DNA of 30,281 nucleotides. Origin: Bog-756 sp035531955 (GTDB lineage Bacteria; Actinomycetota; Acidimicrobiia; Acidimicrobiales; RAAP-2). The stretch spans positions 1-30,281 of the forward strand of contig DATKRZ010000080.1 of NCBI GenBank assembly GCA_035531955.1. The letters run 5' to 3'. The notes below the pieces were generated by a model. It was not told the origin of the DNA, searched no databases, and saw only the letters and a list, made by a program, of their open reading frames with translations. The position numbers and the translations under genes were made by a program. This document shows, piece after piece, positions 20,330 to 28,282 of this stretch (positions are counted from its first letter, which is position 1; each line of letters starts with the position of its first letter).

Positions 20330-22011
20330 GAATCATGTCCCTGGCCCGGGGTGCGCTCCCCTCTGATGTGGCGGTGGTGGGGGTGCCCGTCTCCTCCCAC
20401 GGGGACGGACCCCGTTTGGCCGCGCCGGTCGGCGGGTTGGCGGAGCTCGCCCAGGTCCCGGCGGTGCTCGACCCCGCCTGGTGCAAACGCCATGGGTTCA
20501 CGGGCAAGGTCGGACAGACCCTCGCCTTCCGCACCTCCGCACCTCAGCCGGCGCCGGCCACCGGGACAGGTCCCCCGGGACAGGCTCCGGGGGCCGAGAG
20601 CCACGCCGTAGCGGCCGCCGCACCACTACTACCACCACCACCACCACCGGAACCACCACCACCGGACATCACCCTGGTCGGGGTGGGGGACCTTCCGGCG
20701 CTGGTCGGGGACGGCGGCCTCGAGTCCCTCCGACGGGCGACGGCTGCGTTCATCCGCACGGTGGGCCAGGGGGCCGCAGGGCTCGTCCTGCCCGATCCGG
20801 CCGGCCTTCCTGGCGGCGTGGCGCTGCCCGACGAGCTGGCGGGTGCGGCGATGGCCGAGGGAGCCGCCTTGGCCGTCTACCGGTATGACGACTTCCGCAC
20901 CGGGGAGATCCCGGGCCAGCCCAGCGTCCTGGTGATCGCCGCGGCAGCCTCCGGCGATGCGCCCGGACTCGACGCCGGCATCGCCCGGGGAGCGCGCATT
21001 GCCGAGTCGGTCTGCGTGGCCCGCGACCTGGTCAACGAGCCTCCCAGCTCTCTGACGCCCGCGAGGTTCGCCGAGTTCTTCGCCGAGCGCTTCGCCGGTG
21101 TGCCCGGACTGTCCGTCGAGGTGTGGGACGAGGAGAGGATTGCCGCGGAACGTCTGGGGGGCTTGGTCGGAGTGGCACGCGGATCGGTGGTGCCACCTCG
21201 ACTGGTGCGCGTCGAGTACCGGCCCGCGGACCCCATCGAGGAAGGCGGGCGGGTGCCACATCTGGCCCTCGTGGGGAAGGGGATCACCTTCGACTCGGGT
21301 GGTCTGTCCCTCAAGACCGCGAGCGGCATGGAGACCATGAAGACCGACATGGGTGGGGCGGCTGCCGTCCTCAGTGCCATCGACGCGGCGGCGGCCCTCG
21401 GGTCCCGTATCCGGATCACCGCCCTCGCTCCCCTGACCGAGAACATGCCCAGCGGTTCGGCGACCAAACCGGGGGACGTGCTGACCGTCCGCAACGGGAA
21501 GACCATCGAGGTCCTCAACACCGATGCCGAAGGTCGTCTGGTGCTGGCGGACGGCCTGTCGCTGGCGGTGGAGTCCGGCGCGGGCGCCATTGTGGACCTG
21601 GCCACGCTGACCGGTGCGGCCGTCGTGGCGCTGGGCAAGGAGATCGCAGGCCTCCTGGGCAACGACGATGGCCTCATCGCTCAGGTGCGGTCGGCGGGGG
21701 AGCGGGCGGGTGAGCCGCTGTGGCCGCTTCCGCTGCCCGACGACTACCGCACCCACATCGACTCGGAGATCGCCGACATGCGAAACGTGGGCCGGCCCGG
21801 CCAGGCGGGGAGCATCTCGGCCGCACTGCTCCTCCGCGAATTCGTCGGAGGCGTGCCCTGGGCCCATCTGGACATCGCCGGACCGTCCCGCTCGGACGAG
21901 AGCCACCGCTACCTGGCCAAGGGTGGTACCGGATTCGGCGTGCGGACCCTGGTTGAGCTGGTCACCTCTGAGGCGTTCGCCCAGTGGCTGGCCCGCACCG
22001 GCGACCGATAG
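20326..22011 (+). CDS. pepA: Leucyl aminopeptidase (M17), with proline-rich insertion
   Basis: The 561-residue protein is a cytosolic two-metal aminopeptidase, longer than the usual 490-510. The catalytic domain preserves the full site: K318, D323 and K330 in KGITFDSGGLSLK, D341 in KTDMGGAA, and D400, E402 and R404 in NTDAEGR; spacings equal those of E. coli PepA. The added length is mostly an Ala/Pro-rich segment in the N-terminal macro-like domain (about residues 74-114) with a run of six prolines then EPPPP. The frame is open upstream to 20203 inside pduO, but the ATG at 20326 overlapping the pduO stop is preferred. Confidence 0.94.
   Translation: MRIMSLARGALPSDVAVVGVPVSSHGDGPRLAAPVGGLAELAQVPAVLDPAWCKRHGFTGKVGQTLAFRTSAPQPAPATGTGPPGQAPGAESHAVAAAAPLLPPPPPPEPPPPDITLVGVGDLPALVGDGGLESLRRATAAFIRTVGQGAAGLVLPDPAGLPGGVALPDELAGAAMAEGAALAVYRYDDFRTGEIPGQPSVLVIAAAASGDAPGLDAGIARGARIAESVCVARDLVNEPPSSLTPARFAEFFAERFAGVPGLSVEVWDEERIAAERLGGLVGVARGSVVPPRLVRVEYRPADPIEEGGRVPHLALVGKGITFDSGGLSLKTASGMETMKTDMGGAAAVLSAIDAAAALGSRIRITALAPLTENMPSGSATKPGDVLTVRNGKTIEVLNTDAEGRLVLADGLSLAVESGAGAIVDLATLTGAAVVALGKEIAGLLGNDDGLIAQVRSAGERAGEPLWPLPLPDDYRTHIDSEIADMRNVGRPGQAGSISAALLLREFVGGVPWAHLDIAGPSRSDESHRYLAKGGTGFGVRTLVELVTSEAFAQWLARTGDR
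20621..20665 (+). repeat. CCA/ACC trinucleotide tract within pepA
   Basis: A run of CCA/ACC triplets, interrupted once by GGA, encodes the polyproline stretch of PepA. Being in frame, length changes would alter the number of prolines without breaking the gene. Confidence 0.8.
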
Positions 22012-22089
22012 CGTTCGCGGCACGACCCGCCGAGGCTCCTCCCGAACGCCCGGTCCTGGTTGCTGCGGGCGCCCGACCGGTCAGCGCGG

Positions 22090-22095
22090 TACCTT
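22090..22095 (+). promoter_or_regulatory. Possible -10 element giving leaderless gpsA
   Basis: TACCTT ends 6 nt before the GTG at 22102. No ribosome binding site intervenes. A matching -35 is not evident at 17 bp. Confidence 0.4.
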
Positions 22096-22101
22096 CGTCG
22101 G

Positions 22102-23091
22102 GTGAAGATAGCGGTGCTCGGAGCCGGATCGTGGGGCACGACCGTCGCATCCTTGGTCGCCCCCCGGCACGAAACGGTGCTGTGGGCCAGGAACCCTGAC
22201 GTGGTCAAGTCCATCACTGCCGAGCACGTCAACGCGGCCTACCTTCCCGGGTTCTACCTGGCCCCCGAGCTCGCCGCCACCGCCGATCTCGGCGAGGCGG
22301 TGTGCCAGGCAGACCTGTTGGTCGTCGGTGTGCCCACCTCGGGATTCCGCAATGTGGTCGAAGAGGCTTCGAAGCACGTGCGACCGTGGATCCCGGTGGT
22401 GAGCTTGTCCAAGGGGCTCGAAGGCGGATCTCACCTGCGGATGACCGAGGTGATCAGTCAGATCGTCCCCGGCCACCCGGTGGCCGCTCTGACCGGACCG
22501 AACATCGCCAACGAGATCATGTCCGGCAAAGCCGCAGCCGCCGTCATCGCCACCGAGGACCTCGAAGTGGCGAGCGCCATCCAGAAGGTGTTCACCCGCG
22601 GGGTCTTCCGGGTGTACGTGAACGACGATGTCGTGGGCTGTGAGATGGGTGGCGCGCTCAAGAACGTCATCGCCATCGCTGCCGGCATCGGGGAAGGGCT
22701 GGGGGTGGGTGACAACACGCGCGCCGCGGTGATGTCCCGCGGATTGGCAGAGTTGGCTCGACTCGGAGTGGCCATGGGTGCCCAGCCGGCCACCTTTGCC
22801 GGACTGGCCGGGATGGGCGATCTGATCGCCACCTGCATGAGCCCCCACAGCCGGAACCGCGCCGTCGGCGAGCAATTGGGCAAGGGACGCAGGCTCGAGG
22901 ACATCCTGGCGGAGATGCACATGGTGGCAGAAGGGGTCAAGACAGCCTCGGTGGCCCTCGAGCTGGCCGAGCGCCACGGGCTCGACCTGCCGATCTGCAC
23001 CATGATCGACAAGGTGGTCAAGGGCCAGATCGAGCCGTCGGGCGCCTACTGGGGCCTGACGCCGGCCGGCCACGAGGCTGATCCGGGTTGA
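22102..23091 (+). CDS. gpsA: Glycerol-3-phosphate dehydrogenase [NAD(P)+]
   Basis: The 329-residue enzyme reduces dihydroxyacetone phosphate to sn-glycerol 3-phosphate for phospholipid synthesis. It shows the nucleotide loop VLGAGSWGTT (residues 5-14), the SLSKGLEGG turn, TGPNIANEI, catalytic K187 in GGALKNVIAIAAG, and GDNTRAAVMSRGLAE with the phosphate-binding Arg. The start is placed at GTG 22102 because homology begins two residues later; an extension to 22060 adds an unlike sequence and no better ribosome site. It follows pepA by 90 bp and probably has its own promoter. Confidence 0.95.
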   Translation: MKIAVLGAGSWGTTVASLVAPRHETVLWARNPDVVKSITAEHVNAAYLPGFYLAPELAATADLGEAVCQADLLVVGVPTSGFRNVVEEASKHVRPWIPVVSLSKGLEGGSHLRMTEVISQIVPGHPVAALTGPNIANEIMSGKAAAAVIATEDLEVASAIQKVFTRGVFRVYVNDDVVGCEMGGALKNVIAIAAGIGEGLGVGDNTRAAVMSRGLAELARLGVAMGAQPATFAGLAGMGDLIATCMSPHSRNRAVGEQLGKGRRLEDILAEMHMVAEGVKTASVALELAERHGLDLPICTMIDKVVKGQIEPSGAYWGLTPAGHEADPG

Positions 23092-23193
23092 CCGGGTAGT
23101 CACAAAGTGGCCGTCCCGGAGGGCTGGCCTCCGAGGTGGGCCGGCACCCATACGCCCGATCATGCCGGGTCCCGGCCGCGGCGCCCCACCAGG

Positions 23194-23895
23194 TCAACCC
23201 AGCCGAGGCGCAGCCCTCCGGTGTCGTCTCACCGCCTCCTCCGCAGCACGGAATGCGACGGCCGGATGGAACTGCCACTTCGCCAGCTGCTCTTCGATCT
23301 CGGTCTGGCCACTTCCGCCAGACGCGAGCCCGGCCGCCAGCCGGTGAGCCCGCAGCCGCATCTGCTCGGGTTCCGACAGCCTCTGCTCGGCCAGCCACCG
23401 GCGGTGGCTGGCCTGGAGCGGGCTGGGAAGGCGACTGACGTGCCGGAGTGGAAGGGGCGGAATGCGGGTGCGGACGGCGAGTGCACCCGGCCCGTGAGGA
23501 CGAGCCAGCTCGAACGTGCGGAGCCGTTGCAGCGCACGCCGGAATGGTGAGTTCTTCCCCATCCGCTCGCCCAGGCCCAACGACCGGGCGGTGTCGGAGA
23601 GATTGAGGTCGAAGCCGCCCCGGTGGACCTCGAGGCCGTAGGCGAGCCTTCGCAACAGCCAGGTCGTCGAGGGGCCGATGACCGGCAGCCAATACAGCTC
23701 GACGTACCGTGAGCAGGGGTGCACCCCATGGGGGTCGGCCAGCGGGTCGAGCCAGGAGACGACCCGCAGCTTCGGGCAGTCCGGACCCTCCATGAGTGAG
23801 GGTGCCGTTCGGCGGAGCACCGGACGTGGGACGCCGGTCGGGGGCACTGCACCGGGTGGGACTGCGTCTGGCGGGAGGGCGGTGGTGTTGCGCAT
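23194..23895 (-). CDS. Conserved hypothetical protein, possible winged-helix fold
   Basis: The 233-residue protein starts at ATG 23895, which has GGAG 7 nt upstream; an open extension to 24147 lacks such a site. After a Pro-rich N-terminus comes a conserved-looking core with VELYWLPVIGPSTTWLLRRL, then LNLSDTARSLGLG followed by a helix-rich basic stretch (SPFRRALQRLRTFELAR) that suggests a helix-turn-helix or wing. I recall similar uncharacterised proteins in other actinobacteria. The C-terminal third is Arg/Ala-rich and helical. The function is unknown, though DNA binding is plausible. It is convergent with gpsA and stands alone, with 286 bp upstream. Confidence 0.7.
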   Translation of the reverse strand: MRNTTALPPDAVPPGAVPPTGVPRPVLRRTAPSLMEGPDCPKLRVVSWLDPLADPHGVHPCSRYVELYWLPVIGPSTTWLLRRLAYGLEVHRGGFDLNLSDTARSLGLGERMGKNSPFRRALQRLRTFELARPHGPGALAVRTRIPPLPLRHVSRLPSPLQASHRRWLAEQRLSEPEQMRLRAHRLAAGLASGGSGQTEIEEQLAKWQFHPAVAFRAAEEAVRRHRRAAPRLG

Positions 23896-24150
23896 GGTCA
23901 TCTCCGAGGTGGTGGCGGGTGTGCGTGCCCGACCTACCGTGATGGCCTCGACTTGCCGGGTACCTTGGCGACAACCTTGCAGTGGAACGGGAAGAGCGGG
24001 GATCCCAGTCGAGCCGAAGGGAGCGATCTTGCCGGGGCAAATCGATGGGACCGTCGACATACCGCTGCCCCGGGTCATCGGCACCCGAGATCCGAGCATC
24101 CCCATCGATCGGACAGTGGCCCGCTGCGACACGTCGGGGATCAGCACATC

Positions 24151-24192
24151 CTGGTCGCCGACGTGGTCGCTGCCGACGTGGTCACTGCCGAC
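24151..24192 (+). repeat. Imperfect 15-bp tandem repeat
   Basis: GTGGTCGCTGCCGAC (24163-24177) is followed by a copy with one difference (24178-24192) and preceded by a shorter variant (24151-24162). It overlaps the last codons of the hydroxyacid dehydrogenase gene and the 286-bp gap beyond. I see nothing else in that gap. Confidence 0.65.
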
Positions 24193-25169
24193 GTCGGCGA
24201 TCCAGGGCCCTCGGGTTCACGACGTTGGTCGGTTCGCCTGCCGCGAATGCGTTGATCTGGTCGAAGACGTCGGAAAACTGGAGCTCCCATTCATCCGTGG
24301 ACACATATCCGATGTGGGGCGTACAGATGACGTTGTCCATCAGGAGAAGCGGGTCGGTGGGGTTGGTGAGCGGCTCGGTCTCGTAGACGTCGACTGCCGC
24401 CATTCCGGGCCTGCCTGCGGTGAGCGCCCCGACCAGTGCACCAGGCCCGATGAGCCCCGCCCGGCTGGTGTTCACGAGGAGAGCTGATGCTTTCATCCTG
24501 TCAAGATCGGGCCGGGTGACGATTCCCCGTGTGGCGTCGACAAGCCGCATATGGAGTGAGATCACATCGCACTGCTCGAAGAACGATTGCCGGGACCCGG
24601 CAACCTTCGCCCCGTCGGCCTGCGCCCGTTCCCGCGACTCCGGGCTGCCCCAGACCAGCACGCTCATGCCGAAAGCGTTGCCGTAGTCGGCGACAACCCT
24701 TCCGATGCGGCCACAACCGTAGATCCCAAGCGTCTTGTACCGCACGCGTTTGTCCGACGCCGTCTTGCCAGTGCCCAGCCTTCATCGAGGTGACCTGCTG
24801 AGGGATACGACGCATCCCGGCAATGACAAGCCCCCAGGTCAGCTCCGCCGTCGCATAGGACGCCGAACTTTGGTGGAGGTCGGAGGACACGACGATGCCG
24901 AGTTCAGAGCAGGTGTCTATGTCAATGTGGGGATAGACGCTTCGCTGGCTGATGAGCTTCAACTGTGGAAGCGCCTGCAGGAGCGGGGTGCGGATCTCGG
25001 TGCGTTCCCGAATGAGAACCAGCGCCTCCGTGTCGGCCAACCGTGTTGCGAGCATATTCGGGTCCTCGACGTGATCTGTCCAAACTGTGACTTCGTGATC
25101 GTTCAGTTTGACGAAGCAGTCAAGGGTCCTGAGCGTGTCGAAGTAGTCGTCGAGGATCGCTACCTTCAT
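24182..25169 (-). pseudogene. D-2-hydroxyacid dehydrogenase split by a frameshift
   Basis: Two overlapping minus-strand frames together make one protein of about 330 residues. The first, from ATG 25169 to near 24755, gives the substrate-binding N-terminal half up to MRRIPQQVTSMKAGHWQ. The second, from near 24760 to 24182, resumes with KRVRYKTLGIYGCGRIG, the NAD loop, and carries the catalytic Arg (NTSRAGLIG), Glu (DVYETEPL) and His (CTPHIGY). The shift (one extra base or two missing) lies around 24745-24765. Since every active-site residue is preserved, the lesion is recent or an assembly/sequencing error. The family reduces 2-oxoacids; the substrate is unknown. Composition is less GC-rich than the core genes. 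Confidence 0.88.
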
Positions 25170-25307
25170 CGGCCCCTACCCACCTTTCGCCTCCAACCTC
25201 ACAGCTCGACGGCCCAGCTCGTCGCCATGGGCCCGGACGGTTCACCTCGGTACCCGGACTCGGCGCCGCCCACCTCCGGACTCGCCGCCCCAAACCCGGC
25301 GCGGCCC

Positions 25308-25916
25308 CTACCAGACGAATGGAACAAGCCTTTTCCGATTCCGGGCATAGTCCTGATACCGGCCGCCAAGATCCCTGGAGAGTGCCCCTTCCTCCACTCT
25401 GATGCGGTACACGAGCCCACAGGCGACACCTGCCGTGAGAACCACGAGGGAGATCCAGTTGTCCATGACGAACCCGATGCCGACGACGGCCAGCAGGATG
25501 CCTGCGTAGCCAGGATGCCTGATCACCCGGTATGGGCCGGTCGAGACCACGGTCTGATCGTCACTCGTCTGCACCGTGAACGTGAAGTAGCGACCCAGCG
25601 TTTGGAAGCTCCAAAGCCGGAGGCCGATACCGCACCACATGAGGATGAGCCCGAGCCATTCTGCATCTGGACCAGTGCCGATGGTCGCAGTAGTGAGGGC
25701 CCTCCTTGAGGTGACGGCACCGACGACACCGATCAGGGTGCAGACACGGATCACCATTCGACTGCCGTGGTCTACCGCCGTTGCCTCCGTGCGCCGCTGC
25801 ATTCCTTGGCGGATCTCGAAGATCGCCCAGACCGCGGCGGTCACCGGAAGCAATGTCCGGACAACTGGGGAAAGAGTCGATAGCACCTCTATCCCATCCT
25901 CGCATGGACGGCTCAT
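25308..25916 (-). CDS. Isoprenylcysteine carboxyl methyltransferase-like membrane protein
   Basis: The 202-residue membrane protein has about four or five hydrophobic segments (near 17-35, 55-72, 84-102, and a long pair 140-170). The SAM-binding signature of the ICMT/PEMT superfamily is present: GPYRVIRHPGYAG (about 127-139), then EEGALSRDLGGRYQDYARNRKRLVPFVW at the C-terminus (stated by its ends: residues EE at about 175, PFVW at the end). Bacterial members methylate lipids or small isoprenoids; the substrate is not known. It starts 33 bp after the nitroreductase stop on the same strand, so co-transcription is likely. Confidence 0.87.
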   Translation of the reverse strand: MSRPCEDGIEVLSTLSPVVRTLLPVTAAVWAIFEIRQGMQRRTEATAVDHGSRMVIRVCTLIGVVGAVTSRRALTTATIGTGPDAEWLGLILMWCGIGLRLWSFQTLGRYFTFTVQTSDDQTVVSTGPYRVIRHPGYAGILLAVVGIGFVMDNWISLVVLTAGVACGLVYRIRVEEGALSRDLGGRYQDYARNRKRLVPFVW

Positions 25917-25949
25917 CCCGGTCGACGTTGAAAGGTCGCGGCTCCAGTC

Positions 25950-26549
25950 CTACCAGCGCCCCCGGTGGACGCTGTCCGCGAGGGTGCGGGGCCTCCGGGC
26001 TGCTGACGCCGACGGCGGATCCGGCGACGCCGGCTCGCCGAGGAGGACGGCTCCGATCCACCGGTGCCGTTGCGGCACGCCCAGAGTGGATCGCAGCGCC
26101 TCCTCGCCGCGGAAATTACCCAGGAAGGCGGCACCGATTCCCAGGTCGGTAGCGCCGAGCAGCAGGGTCATCGTCGCAAAAGCGGCATCGACGAACCAGT
26201 AGGGGACGGCCCACTCGACGGCGCCGCCATCGGCGGGGAGCTTGTCGGCTTCCTGGTAGCGGACAACGTAGGCCTCCGGGTCGGCAAACGGGAGCACGAT
26301 GACCGGAGCCCGTGACATCCCATCGAACCGCCGGGAGCGGGATCGCCACCCGGCATCGGTGACCGTCTCCCAGTAGAGCGCGGTCTCAGCCGCGCCCTGG
26401 AGAACGACGAACTCCCGGCCCTGCGTATTCCCTGCCGACGGTGCACGGAGGGCAGCCCTCAGCAGCCGGTCGACCACCTCACCCCCCAGTGGGCGACCGC
26501 TGAAGTTTCGGGTCATCCGCCGCCTCCGCAGCACTTCGGTCAGCTCCAC
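25950..26549 (-). CDS. Nitroreductase family FMN protein
   Basis: The 199-residue protein carries RRRRMTRNFSGRPL near the N-terminus (FMN phosphate contacts), APSAGNTQGREF (about 36-47), and the late motif LGIGAAFLGNF with IGAVLLGEP, typical of the nitroreductase fold. These are dimeric NAD(P)H-dependent FMN oxidoreductases; the physiological acceptor cannot be told. GTG at 26549 is chosen because homology starts there (VELTEVLRRRR) and GGAG lies about 10 nt upstream; the frame is open to 26651. It is divergent from the phosphoesterase gene and upstream of the ICMT-like gene. Confidence 0.88.
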   Translation of the reverse strand: MELTEVLRRRRMTRNFSGRPLGGEVVDRLLRAALRAPSAGNTQGREFVVLQGAAETALYWETVTDAGWRSRSRRFDGMSRAPVIVLPFADPEAYVVRYQEADKLPADGGAVEWAVPYWFVDAAFATMTLLLGATDLGIGAAFLGNFRGEEALRSTLGVPQRHRWIGAVLLGEPASPDPPSASAARRPRTLADSVHRGRW

Positions 26550-26723
26550 GGCGGCTCCATGCCGGCCGACGCTACTGGCTGGCCCCGTCGAGGCCGCGGG
26601 TGGGCCACCGGGGTGTCCGGCGGCGACGACGAGGGCTTCCGCCCCCCGCACGAGCGGACCGCCGCGCCCGTCCCGCCGGCCGCGGCGACGACCACCGCGG
26701 GCGGAATTCGGCCGAAGTGAGTA

Positions 26724-28118
26724 TTGTCAGTGGATGTGACCCCAGCTCCCAGCTTCTCCCGTCGAGCCCTGCTCGGCGGCGGCCTGACCGGGGCGGTGGC
26801 CGTCGGACTGGCGCCCGGCACGGCGTCGGCGGCGGGGCCCCGGCCGAAGAAGATGCCACGTCCGGGCACCCTCCCCAACCCGGGCGACCCGGCGGGCACC
26901 GATCAGATCCCGCTGATCGAGAACATCGTCATCGTGATGCTGGAGAACCACTCCTACGACAACATCCTGGGCATGATGCAGGGCCGCGGCGACGGCTTCG
27001 AGCTCGGTTCCGACGGCAAGCCCACCTCCTCGAACCCCTGGCCGAAGACATCGGTGTTCCCCCCTCCGTTCAAGAAGGCGGTCCTCCACTCGTTCCCCAT
27101 GCCCAATCCGTGCCAGCAGGCCCACTACCCCTACAACACGTGGGAGGCCTTCAAGGTTTCGTTCAGCCGGGGCCAGAACAACGGGTTCGTGAAGAGCCAG
27201 AGCGGACCGGTGTCCATGGGCTACTTCGAGCCCTCGGTCCTGCCGTTCACCAACTCGTTGGCCGCCACCTTCCCGGTATGCGACCGCTACTTCTGCTCGG
27301 TCGGGGCGCAGACCTACCCCAACCGGCGCTATCTGATGGGCGGGACCTCCCTGGGCCAGACCACCGACGTCCTCAATGGCGACCGCCCGCCGAACGGCAC
27401 CATGTTCGAGGCCCTCAACGCCCACGGGATCTCGTGGAAGAACTACTATTCCTCACTGCCGTCGCTGCTGATCTGGACGTATCTGGGCGGCGTCCCCGGC
27501 ATCTCGTCCAACCTGGTGAAGACCTCCCAGTTCTTCACCGACGCCGCCGCCGGGACCTTGCCGGCGGTGAGTCTGGTCGACCCCGACTTCGGCACCCAGT
27601 CCGAGGAGAACCCCCAGGATGTGCAGTTCGGCGACCAGTTCCTCGCCCAGGTGGTCAACGCGGTGATGGCCTCACCCCAGTGGCCCCACACCCTGTTGGT
27701 CTGGTGCTACGACGAGTCCGGCGGCTACTACGACCATGTCCCCCCGCCGAGGGCGCCCCGGCCGGATCAGGTGCCCCCGTCCCTCTCCGCCGGTGACATG
27801 CCGGGATTGTTCAACCGCTACGGGTTCCGGGTGCCGGCCGGCGTCGTCTCGCCGTATGCGCGGCCCGACTACGTCTCGCACGTGGTCCACGACCACACCT
27901 CAGTCCTGAAGCTGGTCGAGTCCAAGTGGAACCTGCCCGCACTCACTTTCCGCGACGCCAACGCCGACGATCTCCTGGACACGGTGGATCTGACCGCCGC
28001 TCCTGCCTTCCTCTCCCCGCCTGCGCTCGCACCCGCCGCCGACCCGAGTGTGCTCGCCGGCTGCGAGTCCACCGGGCCGGGCACCATCCCCCCGCCCGGG
28101 TACGTCACGACGGGCTGA
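26724..28118 (+). CDS. Tat-exported phosphoesterase (phospholipase C/acid phosphatase family)
   Basis: The protein of up to 464 residues begins with a Tat signal: SRRALLGG (12-19), a hydrophobic stretch and a probable cleavage after TASA (about residue 36). The mature part is a PF04185-type phosphoesterase with IVMLENHSYDNILG (E74, N75), YPNRRYLMGGTS, and CYDESGGYYDHVPPP (D330, E331, D337, H338), the metal-binding and catalytic clusters. It probably releases phosphate from phospholipids or phosphomonoesters outside the membrane. Possible starts are TTG 26724, GTG 26730 and GTG 26736; all keep the Tat motif. A TATTGT at 26722-26727 could be a -10, which would favour GTG 26736 and a near-leaderless mRNA. 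Confidence 0.92.
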   Translation: MSVDVTPAPSFSRRALLGGGLTGAVAVGLAPGTASAAGPRPKKMPRPGTLPNPGDPAGTDQIPLIENIVIVMLENHSYDNILGMMQGRGDGFELGSDGKPTSSNPWPKTSVFPPPFKKAVLHSFPMPNPCQQAHYPYNTWEAFKVSFSRGQNNGFVKSQSGPVSMGYFEPSVLPFTNSLAATFPVCDRYFCSVGAQTYPNRRYLMGGTSLGQTTDVLNGDRPPNGTMFEALNAHGISWKNYYSSLPSLLIWTYLGGVPGISSNLVKTSQFFTDAAAGTLPAVSLVDPDFGTQSEENPQDVQFGDQFLAQVVNAVMASPQWPHTLLVWCYDESGGYYDHVPPPRAPRPDQVPPSLSAGDMPGLFNRYGFRVPAGVVSPYARPDYVSHVVHDHTSVLKLVESKWNLPALTFRDANADDLLDTVDLTAAPAFLSPPALAPAADPSVLAGCESTGPGTIPPPGYVTTG

Positions 28119-28193
28119 TCCGGGGGCCCGGCTGGGGCTGGAGCCGGTCCAAGTGGGCGGGGCATCCGGCCGTGGGCGGGACGGCCGTGGGAA

Positions 28194-28231
28194 TGTTGAC
28201 CCCGCTGGTAGTGTTTACCCCGGTGTTGACG
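28194..28231 (+). promoter_or_regulatory. Repeated TGTTgACC motifs upstream of rhodanese-ThiF gene
   Basis: TGTTGACCCCG (28194-28204), TGTTTACCCCG (28212-28222) and TGTTGACG (28224-28231) stand in tandem 50-90 bp before the start codon. They could be -35 hexamers (TTGAC) or a regulator site. No matching -10 is clear at 17 bp. Confidence 0.3.
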
Positions 28232-28282
28232 TAGTGCGACGGGACCGGTCCTGCCGGTGCCGACGCCACGGGATGAAGGATC

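Noticed and set aside
20629..22023. 464-codon minus-strand frame opposite pepA
   Set aside because: Shadow of pepA; it begins in the CCA tract and has no family features.
23896..24147. N-terminal extension of the conserved hypothetical gene to 24147
   Set aside because: No homology-like sequence and no ribosome site; the ATG at 23895 has GGAG at good spacing.
24163..24192. CRISPR-like repeat
   Set aside because: Repeats are adjacent without spacers and only two to three copies; it is a simple tandem duplication.
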